From JAQVWU01 sp964628455 (GTDB taxonomy: Bacteria; Bacillota; Clostridia; Oscillospirales; CAG-272): DNA of 12,072 nt. The stretch's first letter is position 1. Each line of letters starts with the position of its first letter. The translations under genes were made by a program, and so were the position numbers. The notes beneath the pieces are model-generated. The model did not search any database. It was not told the DNA's origin and saw nothing but the letters and a program-made list of their open reading frames with translations. The stretch covers positions 1-12,072 of the forward strand of contig CAZVPD010000120.1 of assembly GCA_964628455.1 (NCBI GenBank), in the 5' to 3' direction. This document shows, piece by piece, positions 5,809-12,072 of the stretch.

Positions 5809-6777
5809 TTGAAAGTGGGTTCCAGACGTCGGATACTTGTCATAGGAAGCGCGAATCAGAATCTGATTCTGACCATGAACAGAATCCCGTCGGGCGGCGA
5901 GACGCTGACCGAACGGAACTATTTCTATGTTCCCGGCGGAAGCGGCACGAATGCGGCCCTGATGTTCACGAAACTCGGCGGGGACTGCATTCTGTGTTCG
6001 CGCATCGCAAACGACGCCAACGGGCGTTTTCTCAACAACTTTTATCAAAAAAACGGGATCGACCCGCGCTTTATCAGCACCGACGAACGCGTAAAAACGG
6101 GTCTTGAGGTGGTTCTGATGACAGGCACGGATTCCAACAGGAATATTATTTATCCCGGCGCCAACCTGAGGCTGAATTCCGGCGACGCGGAATACGCGAT
6201 GACCTGTCTGCCCGACGCGCTGTTTTTTCACGTCGGGCTGCCCGCGTCCCCTCTTGTCGCCGCTTCGCGGATAGCCGGTGAAAAGGGCATCCCAGTGTTC
6301 GTGGACGCGGGGCACAGGGACCCGGAGTTCCCCCTCGAGTCGGTCGAAAACGTGAGGATCTTTATCACGGACCAGGAGGGCGTCTATGACTACACCGGCT
6401 GCACCGAGGTCAATGCAGGGACCTATATTCAGGTCTGCATGGCCCTTGCCAACAGGGTCACGTCGGATTATTACGTCGTCAAGCTGAAAAACGGCGTCGC
6501 CCTCTCTTACGACAATACGTTTTATAACCTGCATGTTCCGCCGTGTGAGGTGGAGGTCGTCGACCCCGCGACCGCTTCGGACACGTTTGCCGCGGCGCTT
6601 GTCTTCGAGTTTCTGCAGAGCGGCAGCATCAACCATGCCTGCAGATTTGCCAATATCGTCGAATCCATCACGCTTTCGGGTTCGGGCGCGTCCTCTTCCG
6701 TTCCCTCCGCCGATCGGATCACAGCGTTTATCGCGGAGAACAAGATCGATTTCGTATATAAAAAGGCGGGTATCTGA
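5809..6777 (+). CDS. PfkB/ribokinase-family carbohydrate or nucleoside kinase
   Basis: A member of the ribokinase fold that phosphorylates a sugar or nucleoside hydroxyl with ATP; the substrate is not predictable. I take the TTG at 5809 as start (322 residues). It lies 8 bases after a strong GGAGGAAGGAAG site, and the protein then begins KVGSRRRILVIGSANQNLI, as usual for the family. The ATG at 5770 would add an atypical MLPNGLRRKEAGG. Signature 1 is VPGGSGTNAAL (41-51). Signature 2, normally [GA]-[AG]-G-D, reads DPATASDTFAAAL (252-264). The catalytic Asp (258) is kept but the Gly before it is Ser. The NxxE metal-loop motif reads TDQE, keeping only the Glu. The site GGAGG is the right half of a perfect palindrome CCTCCGGAGG (5784-5793). 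The stop is one base before the next ATG. Confidence 0.8.
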   Translation: MKVGSRRRILVIGSANQNLILTMNRIPSGGETLTERNYFYVPGGSGTNAALMFTKLGGDCILCSRIANDANGRFLNNFYQKNGIDPRFISTDERVKTGLEVVLMTGTDSNRNIIYPGANLRLNSGDAEYAMTCLPDALFFHVGLPASPLVAASRIAGEKGIPVFVDAGHRDPEFPLESVENVRIFITDQEGVYDYTGCTEVNAGTYIQVCMALANRVTSDYYVVKLKNGVALSYDNTFYNLHVPPCEVEVVDPATASDTFAAALVFEFLQSGSINHACRFANIVESITLSGSGASSSVPSADRITAFIAENKIDFVYKKAGI

Positions 6778-6778
6778 T

Positions 6779-7744
6779 ATGAGCTTTACAAAGACGACCG
6801 GGACTTTTCTTTCGAGCGACGGCGAACACAGCCTCGCGTATACCGTCTGGACGCCCCTGAGCCCTCCGGCGGCCGTCCTTCAGATCTGCTACGGCATGGG
6901 GGAGGTCATGGATCGCTACGGGGACTTCGCCGGCTATCTGACGGAACGCGGCGTTGTGGTGTGCTGCGGGGACCATCTGGGCCACGGCGACCTCGTTTCT
7001 CCGGAGGACCGCGGATTTTTCGGCTCTTCGGACGGTCCTTCTCATCTTGTCGACGACGTCGAAGGGCTGCGCCTGATCATGCGCCGCCGCTACCGCAGCC
7101 TGCCGTATGTTCTGCTCGGGCACAGCCTGGGTTCTTTTATCGCCAGGGCTTACATCGTGAAATACAAAGACGCGCTGGACGGCGTGATCCTGTCGGGTAC
7201 GAGCGCCGGCGACGGCCGCATCGGGTTCGGGCTTTTTATCACAGGACTGCTGATCCGGCTTTTCGGCGAGCGCCACCGCAGCAGGTGGGTCAAAAACATG
7301 ACGATGAAGGGCAGAAACGACCGTTTCAAAGGCGAAAAAAGCCGTTCGTCCTGGCTTTCGCGCGATGAAAACGTCCGCGCCGCTTTTGAGGGCGACGAGC
7401 GCTGCCGCTTTATCTTCACCGTAAGGGGCTATCAGGATATTATCAGGCTGTTTGCCGGTATTTCGGCCGAAAGCTGGGCCCCTTCCGTGCCGAAAGGACT
7501 CCCGGTCCTGCTGGTCAGCGGAGCCGACGACCCGCTCGGAGACTACGGCAAGGGTGTGCAGCAGGTCTGCGACAGCCTGCAGGACGCCGAGGTCTACGAC
7601 CTGTCCCTGAAGCTATACCCCGGCATGCGCCATGAGATCTTAAACGAGCCCGAACGCCTGACGGTTTACGGCGATATAGCCGAATGGATCATGAAAGTGC
7701 GCGAGGGCGTGCTCGAAGACCGGGCCCCCACCCCCCTCTTTTGA
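6779..7744 (+). CDS. alpha/beta hydrolase, serine aminopeptidase S33 / monoacylglycerol lipase type
   Basis: A 321-residue cytoplasmic hydrolase; I see no signal peptide. The nucleophile elbow is GHSLGS with Ser116. The acid lies in SGADDPLGDYGKGV (Asp250 or Asp251) and the base in PGMRHEILNE (His285), in the right order for a complete triad. The oxyanion/early region has ICYGMGEVMDRYGDFAGYL, and GDHLGHG (64-70) is the usual strand-4 motif of lysophospholipase-like S33 proteins. A cap segment (about 145-200) is basic and partly hydrophobic, suggesting a lipid or acyl-ester substrate. The frame is open further upstream (to 6533), but that part lies inside the kinase gene. The ATG at 6779, one base after the kinase stop, marks translational coupling. 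Confidence 0.85.
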   Translation: MSFTKTTGTFLSSDGEHSLAYTVWTPLSPPAAVLQICYGMGEVMDRYGDFAGYLTERGVVVCCGDHLGHGDLVSPEDRGFFGSSDGPSHLVDDVEGLRLIMRRRYRSLPYVLLGHSLGSFIARAYIVKYKDALDGVILSGTSAGDGRIGFGLFITGLLIRLFGERHRSRWVKNMTMKGRNDRFKGEKSRSSWLSRDENVRAAFEGDERCRFIFTVRGYQDIIRLFAGISAESWAPSVPKGLPVLLVSGADDPLGDYGKGVQQVCDSLQDAEVYDLSLKLYPGMRHEILNEPERLTVYGDIAEWIMKVREGVLEDRAPTPLF

Positions 7745-7775
7745 CTCTTTTGATTTTTACGAACGGAGCGGATAA

Positions 7776-8225
7776 ATGAAACAGGACCGCATCCTATGCG
7801 TCGACTACGGCGACGTCCGTACGGGGGTCGCCGTCAGCGACCCCCTGAATATTCTCGCCGTCGGGCTCTGCACGCTGAAAGCGGACGGGGTCCGCGACCT
7901 GATCGCGCAGATCAAAGCCAAAGCCCGTGAACTCGGCGCCGGCCTGATCGTTGTCGGCGATCCCGTCAACATGAACGGGACCTCCGGCCCCCGCTCCGAA
8001 AAAGCGCGCGCGTTTGCCGAAAGACTCAAGGCCGCCCTGGAGATCCCCGTCGTCCTCTACGATGAGCGCTGCACCACCCTCTCCGCCCACCGCATACTCA
8101 ACGAGACCGATACGCGCGGCAAAGACCGCAAAAAAGTGATCGACACGCTCTCCGCCCAGATCATCCTGCAGAATTACATGGATTCCCATAATAGGAATAA
8201 TATAGGCGTTCCTCCCCGGGAGTGA
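7776..8225 (+). CDS. ruvX: RuvX/YqgF-family Holliday junction resolvase-like nuclease (pre-16S rRNA processing)
   Basis: A 149-residue RNase H-fold protein. Family members act on pre-16S rRNA 5' ends and have been linked to Holliday junctions. Motifs are in family order: CVDYGDVRTGVAVSD with Asp10, VVGDPVNMNGTSG (59-71), YDERCTT with Glu97, and VIDTLSAQIILQNY with Asp123. The three acidic residues form the expected active site. VVGDP has Asp where most members have Leu or Pro; this is outside the catalytic set. Length is normal. The ATG lies 7 bases after GGAG (7765-7768), and the gene starts 31 bases after the hydrolase stop. Its TGA overlaps a GTGA at 8222-8225, which could serve as an alternative start for the next gene. 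Confidence 0.88.
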   Translation: MKQDRILCVDYGDVRTGVAVSDPLNILAVGLCTLKADGVRDLIAQIKAKARELGAGLIVVGDPVNMNGTSGPRSEKARAFAERLKAALEIPVVLYDERCTTLSAHRILNETDTRGKDRKKVIDTLSAQIILQNYMDSHNRNNIGVPPRE

Positions 8226-8257
8226 CCGCCTCGACCGACAGAATACAGGTGAAAAGA

Positions 8258-9559
8258 ATGACCGCTGCGGAACTGAAAACCGCCGTTTACGCCGAAATTG
8301 ACCGCCGCTCGGACGAAATCATTAAGATCGGCCGCTTTATCCTCGCAAATCCCGAACTCGGTTACCGCGAGGTGAAAACTTCGCGGTTTATCCGTTCCCT
8401 GTTCGATGCCGAAGGTCTGGAAAGCGAATCGCCCTTCGGACTGACCGGCATCCGCGCCCGCATCGGCAGCCCGAAGGGCGTGAATATAGCGGTTCTCTCC
8501 GAACTCGACGCCGTGGTCAGTTACGGCCATCCTTTTTCAGACCCTTCGGACGGCGCCGCTCACGCCTGCGGCCATAACGCCCAGGCCGCGTCCATGATGG
8601 GCGTCCTGTACGGGCTGAAAAACCATATGGACCTGCTTGGCGGCGCGGTGACCTTCTTCGCGGTCCCTGCCGAGGAGTTTATCGAATTCGATTACCGTGC
8701 GTCCCTTGCCACCCGCTCGAAGATCCGGTATTTCGGCGGCAAGCAGCAGTTGATCTATGAAGGTGCTTTCGATGGGATCGATATGGCCATGATGGTGCAT
8801 TCCAAAGCCGGCTGTCCCGGACCGGAAGTGTTTACGGGGGGGACCAGCCTCGGTTTTGTCGCAAAGCATATCACGGTCCGGGGCCGGGAGGCGCATGCCG
8901 GCGCTCCTCATGAGGGGATCAACGCCCTCAACGCCGCCGTTCTGGCCATCAGCGCGATCAACGCCAACCGCGAAACCTTCCGCGACGGCGACTCCGTGCG
9001 CATACATCAGATCATTACGAAGGGCGGGGACATCGTCAACATCGTACCGTCGGACGTACGCCTGGACATGATGGTCCGCGGCGCGTCGGCCGAAGCCATT
9101 GCGGACGCCGCCATGAAAGCGGACCGTTCTTTTCACGGCGCGGCTATGGCCGTCGGCGCCGCCGCCGAGATCAGCGACACCCCCGGTTATCTGCCTTTAC
9201 ATCAGGATGAAGCCATGACGCGTTTATTCGAAGAGAATGCGGCCGGTCTGGTCGGTGAAGATCAGATCAGCCGCGGTATGAATATGACGGGGTCCACCGA
9301 TATCGGCGACCTCAGCCAGCTGATCCCCTGCATACAGCCGCTGATGGGAGGTTTCACGGGAACGGCCCACAGCAGCGATTTTGCCGTCGCCGATGAATAT
9401 ACGGCTTATGTGCTTCCGGCCAAGATCATGGCCGCAACCGTTGTCGACCTGCTTTTTAACGGCGCGGAAAGGGCGGAGCGCATCAGGTCCGATTTTAAGG
9501 CCCGCATGGCCAAAGACGAATATTTAGCCTGTCTCGACAAATACCGGATTACCCGATGA
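8258..9559 (+). CDS. M20-family (M20D) metallo-amidohydrolase / peptidase, AbgB-like
   Basis: A 433-residue cytoplasmic amidohydrolase related to aminobenzoyl-glutamate hydrolases and N-acyl-amino-acid hydrolases. It cleaves an amide bond using a di-metal centre; the substrate is uncertain. Visible features: NPELGYRE (31-38), ELDAVV with Asp84, HACGHN with Cys104 and His106 (M20D-type Cys ligand), PAEEF with Glu139/140, VHS with His181, the lid/dimerisation start VRGREAHAGAPHEGINALNA, STDIGDLSQ, and TAHSSDF with His371. All expected ligands are present. Start: the ATG at 8258 follows AGGTG with 6 bases. A GTG at 8222 overlapping the ruvX stop lacks a spaced ribosome site and would add 12 residues. 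It is the last gene of the operon, and its 3' end overlaps the convergent LTA synthase gene by 11 bases. Confidence 0.85.
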   Translation: MTAAELKTAVYAEIDRRSDEIIKIGRFILANPELGYREVKTSRFIRSLFDAEGLESESPFGLTGIRARIGSPKGVNIAVLSELDAVVSYGHPFSDPSDGAAHACGHNAQAASMMGVLYGLKNHMDLLGGAVTFFAVPAEEFIEFDYRASLATRSKIRYFGGKQQLIYEGAFDGIDMAMMVHSKAGCPGPEVFTGGTSLGFVAKHITVRGREAHAGAPHEGINALNAAVLAISAINANRETFRDGDSVRIHQIITKGGDIVNIVPSDVRLDMMVRGASAEAIADAAMKADRSFHGAAMAVGAAAEISDTPGYLPLHQDEAMTRLFEENAAGLVGEDQISRGMNMTGSTDIGDLSQLIPCIQPLMGGFTGTAHSSDFAVADEYTAYVLPAKIMAATVVDLLFNGAERAERIRSDFKARMAKDEYLACLDKYRITR

Positions 9560-11420
9560 TGATTCTGTTCGCATCTATCAGCGCATCGCAGTCCGAATAA
9601 ACTTTCACGGCGGCGGCTATTATGCCGTCATAACCGTCTGTCGGCACTTTCCCGCCTGTCTTGCGGCTGACGGCGGCCGCATTGATCATAATGCCGTTAT
9701 CCGGATAGTAAAGAATAACGTCATCCGAAATAAAAGACCCTCTTGCCATGTGCGTCTGCTGATAGACGATGCCGCTTCCGGCGGTGATCAGATTCTGTCC
9801 GAACATCAGGCTCTTTTTGTTTTCGATGCCGAGGATGTGCAGCAGGGTCGGCAGATTGTCGATATGCCCGCCTATCGTCCCGATCGTCTCATGGATCCCG
9901 CTTCCCGGCACATGAATGATAAACGGGACCTTGAAAATATCTTCTTCGTAATAGCCGTGTCCCAGAAGACCGGACAGGATACGGTAACTCGGAGCGTCGC
10001 TGCTCGGGACGGCATAATGATCGCCGTAGACGGAAATGACGCTGTTTTCGTAAAGACCGGTTTCTTTCAGTTCATCGAGAAAAAGACCGAGCGCGGCATC
10101 GAGATAATGGATCGACTGCAGATAATCGCCCGCCAGTGTTCCCCTGTCATCGGGCAGCAAGTCAAGCACGCAGTATTCCTGCGGCATACTATACGGAAAA
10201 TGCGATGACAGCGTGATCAAAAAAGCGTAAAACGGCTGTCTGTAATTTTTCAGATATTCGGCGGACTGTTTGAAAAACTGAACGTCCGAGATCCCCATAT
10301 TGAATTTTTCGGTTATCTCAAGGTCCTCTTCGCTGATATAATCATCGAAGCCCTGTTTCGGGTATGCCTTTTCCCTGTTCCAGAACTCCCCTTTATATCC
10401 GTGAAACGCATACGCTCCGCTGTAGCCGTTGTCTTTCAGCAGCCGCTGCAGTCCGTAAAAATCATTGTCCTGATATTTTACATAAGCCGCTTCGTCTTCC
10501 GGGGCATACAGCGAATTGTTTACGGTAAATTCAACATCCGCGGTGTTCCCCCCTCCGACCTGATAATAATAATTGTTAAAATAGAGCGACTCGCCTGCAA
10601 TAAGCGCATTGAGATTGGGCGTGACTTCCTGCCCCCGGTATTCAAGCCCGATGACAAAGCTCTGCAGTGCCTCGACCTGGATCGTTATGACGTTTTTCCC
10701 CGAACCTATGCCATAGTACTCCGAGTCGGTTTCCGCGGCGGTGGGTATATAGGGCGAGATATCGATATTACCCGCATTCGCTTTTCCCAGGATCAGGCTC
10801 AGTGCGTCACAGGTATGATAGGCGATGATTTCGTTTTTAAAATACGACAGTTTGAAATCATCGCGGAACAGTGTGGTTCCCGCCGCAATCATGCAGGCAG
10901 CAATCGCCAAAACGATAAAGCGCCCGGCATATTGAACCGGCATTTCAGGTCTTTTTTTTGTTTTCAGTCCTGAAAAAACGCGTTTTTTATAATTTACATC
11001 GAAAATCAGCAGCAGCGGAAGGTCGAGTACATACAGAGCATGGCTGAAAGTAACGAGCTGCAATATCATTTCGGATATATCGGGAAGCTGGTGCGCCATT
11101 TTCGCAGCCGAAAAACTCGGCATTTTATTCAGGTAGGAAAAATATACACGGTCGGTAAACATAAAAAAGCAGATGACCGCATAGATGATCTTTAAAAAAG
11201 CAGCCGGATTGATGCCTGTAAAACGCATGATCAAAAAATACAGCACCATGACCGTAAATAAAGTGGCAGCGGTCATGACGGCTGAAAACGGGCCGATCCC
11301 GATATAAGCATAAAAAAAGAAGAGTTTAACGGCAAGCAATATAAAAAGCAGGATCGATTCGGCTAAAAACAAATAACTCTCTTTGTATTGTGCTTTTTTA
11401 ATGATATTCCCGTGTTCCAA
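9549..11420 (-). CDS. LTA synthase family membrane sulfatase-fold enzyme
   Basis: A 623-residue membrane protein of the lipoteichoic acid synthase family. Members transfer glycerol-phosphate from phosphatidylglycerol to a growing polymer outside the cell. About five membrane helices occupy residues 15-185 (near 15-38, 43-67, 74-90, 116-141 and 166-183), followed by an extracellular sulfatase domain. Metal and catalytic residues are recognisable: VEALQ with Glu250, GGGNTADVEF with nucleophile Thr293, FHGYKGEFWNR (340-349, substrate-contacting His, Trp and Arg in the family), SSHFPY, and YGDHYA with Asp467/His468, then KVPFIIHVPG. No second copy or regulator is nearby, so a primase-like or polymer-specific role cannot be told apart. 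The start is a TTG, 8 bases after GGAAGG on the minus strand; the next Met is residue 49, inside the membrane part. A dedicated promoter lies at 11474-11502. Confidence 0.88.
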   Translation of the reverse strand: MEHGNIIKKAQYKESYLFLAESILLFILLAVKLFFFYAYIGIGPFSAVMTAATLFTVMVLYFLIMRFTGINPAAFLKIIYAVICFFMFTDRVYFSYLNKMPSFSAAKMAHQLPDISEMILQLVTFSHALYVLDLPLLLIFDVNYKKRVFSGLKTKKRPEMPVQYAGRFIVLAIAACMIAAGTTLFRDDFKLSYFKNEIIAYHTCDALSLILGKANAGNIDISPYIPTAAETDSEYYGIGSGKNVITIQVEALQSFVIGLEYRGQEVTPNLNALIAGESLYFNNYYYQVGGGNTADVEFTVNNSLYAPEDEAAYVKYQDNDFYGLQRLLKDNGYSGAYAFHGYKGEFWNREKAYPKQGFDDYISEEDLEITEKFNMGISDVQFFKQSAEYLKNYRQPFYAFLITLSSHFPYSMPQEYCVLDLLPDDRGTLAGDYLQSIHYLDAALGLFLDELKETGLYENSVISVYGDHYAVPSSDAPSYRILSGLLGHGYYEEDIFKVPFIIHVPGSGIHETIGTIGGHIDNLPTLLHILGIENKKSLMFGQNLITAGSGIVYQQTHMARGSFISDDVILYYPDNGIMINAAAVSRKTGGKVPTDGYDGIIAAAVKVYSDCDALIDANRIIIG

Positions 11421-11473
11421 ATTATGAACCTTCCGTGTTTTATATTTTCCCGCAAGATATATTGTTTCACAGT

Positions 11474-11502
11474 ATTATAGCATATCCCATGCCGAGTTTC
11501 AA
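11474..11502 (-). promoter_or_regulatory. sigma-A promoter of the LTA synthase family gene
   Basis: On the minus strand TTGAAA (11502-11497) and TATAAT (11479-11474) are 17 bases apart. The -10 is preceded by TGC, making an extended -10 as in the nrdG promoter. The start point should be near 11467, giving a leader of about 47 bases to the TTG start. Confidence 0.75.
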
Positions 11503-11570
11503 TCCGATACGCCCGTATTACGCAGCTTTCCGCCTGATGATTAAAAATAAACGCCTGATCTATCTCGGTA

Positions 11571-11599
11571 TTGACACATCGCTGCTTTTATTGTATAAT
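11571..11599 (+). promoter_or_regulatory. consensus sigma-A promoter of rnpB
   Basis: A perfect TTGACA (11571-11576), a 17-base spacer and a perfect TATAAT (11594-11599). Transcription should start at about 11605, exactly where the first pairing strand of RNase P RNA begins. It points away from the LTA synthase promoter. The two -35 boxes are 68 bases apart. Confidence 0.85.
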
Positions 11600-11604
11600 A
11601 AATA

Positions 11605-11974
11605 TGAACCAAGCTGTGCGGTCGCGTAATATCAAACCGAAAGGTATTATTATGAGGAAAGTCCGGGCTTCACGGGACAGGATAACGGATAACGTCCGCC
11701 GAGGGCGACCTTAGGGAAAGTGCAACAGAAACAGACCGCCCGAAAGGGTAAGGATGGAAAGGCGAGGTAAGAGCTCACCGGCGCACTGGCGACTTTGCGC
11801 AAATGTAAACCCTATCCGAAGCAACACCGTTTGCGGGATGCAAAAAAGCAGCGCCTGTCCGGCGTATTCCCGCGGGTGGCATGAGCTGTATGGCAACATA
11901 CAGTCGAGACAGATGACCGTAACGCTTAAAGCAACTTTAAGTATGACAGAACCCGGCTTACAGGCTTGATTCAT
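11605..11974 (+). ncRNA. rnpB: RNase P RNA, bacterial type A
   Basis: The catalytic RNA that trims tRNA 5' leaders. The universally conserved core is present: GAGGAAAGTCCGGGC (11654-11668), GTGCAACAGAAACAGACCGCC split around 11720-11740, GGTAAGAGCTCACCGG, and the 3' core GACAGAACCCGGCTTACAG. These follow the E. coli M1 RNA order, which indicates type A. Helix P1 closes the molecule: ATGAA-C-CAAGC-TGT near 11604-11617 pairs with ACAG-GCTTG-A-TTCAT ending near 11973. CGGTC (11619-11623) with GACCG just before 11920 fits P2. CTGTATG-GCAA-CATACAG is a GNRA-capped P18-like hairpin. CTTAAAG-CAA-CTTTAAG just before the 3' core is an extra hairpin in the P19 position. End points are inferred from P1 and the promoter. 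Confidence 0.93.
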
Positions 11975-11979
11975 CCATG

Positions 11980-12019
11980 ATAAAAGACATGCCGTATAAA
12001 AGCGCGACATGTCTTTTAT
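11980..12019 (+). terminator. terminator of rnpB
   Basis: ATAAAAGACATG (11980-11991) and CATGTCTTTTAT (12008-12019) form a perfect 12-bp stem over a 16-base loop. The A-run on one side and T-run on the other would let it work in both directions. It begins about six bases after the closing helix of RNase P RNA. The remaining 53 bases to the window end hold no recognisable gene start: an ATG at 12061 directly abuts AGGA, too close for a ribosome site. Confidence 0.7.
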
Positions 12020-12072
12020 ACTAATTTCCATTCTGCCGCAATGCGTCAGCACAAATAGGAATGAAAGAGTGC

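Noticed and set aside
5743..6636. A 297-codon open frame on the minus strand
   Set aside because: It lies entirely antisense to the PfkB kinase gene, whose motifs are clear. GC-rich codons make antisense frames stay open, and I see no family motif in it.
6533..6778. Upstream extension of the alpha/beta hydrolase frame
   Set aside because: The extra 82 codons lie inside the kinase gene and give an Arg/Ser/Pro-rich shadow sequence. The ATG at 6779 directly follows the kinase stop and starts the normal fold.
11711..12052. A 113-codon minus-strand frame over the RNase P RNA
   Set aside because: It overlaps the strongly conserved rnpB gene and its terminator. It is a false frame over the RNA gene's complement.

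Overview
The window looks like a chromosomal segment of a Gram-positive anaerobe of the Clostridia (Bacillota), moderately GC-rich, probably a gut-type lineage. The evidence is an oxygen-sensitive ribonucleotide reductase activase (NrdG), a lipoteichoic-acid-synthase-type enzyme, a type A RNase P RNA, strong Shine-Dalgarno sites, and sigma-A promoters with TTGxxx / TATAAT boxes at 17-bp spacing. The genus cannot be fixed from the sequence alone.

Layout, left to right. (1) Positions 1-221 hold the 3' end of a gene running in from the left. Its reading frame seems to change at a C6 tract. It is followed at once by a DUF4230 membrane-anchored protein (225-929). (2) A two-domain acyltransferase (NAT_N/NAT_C type, 1181-2101) and a corrinoid-methyltransferase-like URO-D family protein (2427-3560) stand as single genes. 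Each is followed by a copy of the same repeat unit (about 2065-2333 and 3567-3840). (3) A clear promoter (3902-3930) starts a tightly packed six-gene plus-strand operon: nrdG, a purM-type AIR synthase, a PfkB-family sugar/nucleoside kinase, an S33-type alpha/beta hydrolase, ruvX, and an M20 amidohydrolase (3977-9559). (4) A minus-strand LTA synthase family gene (9549-11420) overlaps the operon's last gene tail to tail by 11 bp. (5) Divergent promoters at 11474-11502 (minus) and 11571-11599 (plus) drive the LTA synthase gene and the RNase P RNA gene (rnpB, about 11605-11974). rnpB ends in a 12-bp-stem terminator.

How the genes fit together. The operon mixes nucleotide metabolism (NrdG, PurM, perhaps the PfkB kinase), a DNA/rRNA maintenance nuclease (RuvX) and two hydrolases. 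It reads as a housekeeping cluster, not a dedicated pathway. No other purine gene and no nrdD is present in the window.

The most unusual structure is the repeated unit flanking the URO-D gene. The second copy begins with what reads as the last 12 codons and stop of a second copy of the acyltransferase gene. It continues into a double-hairpin element whose first stem shows a compensatory base-pair change between the two copies. This points to a past duplication and deletion around the URO-D gene, together with a structured dispersed intergenic element. I saw no CRISPR array, tRNA, transposase, phage gene or recognisable defence system.
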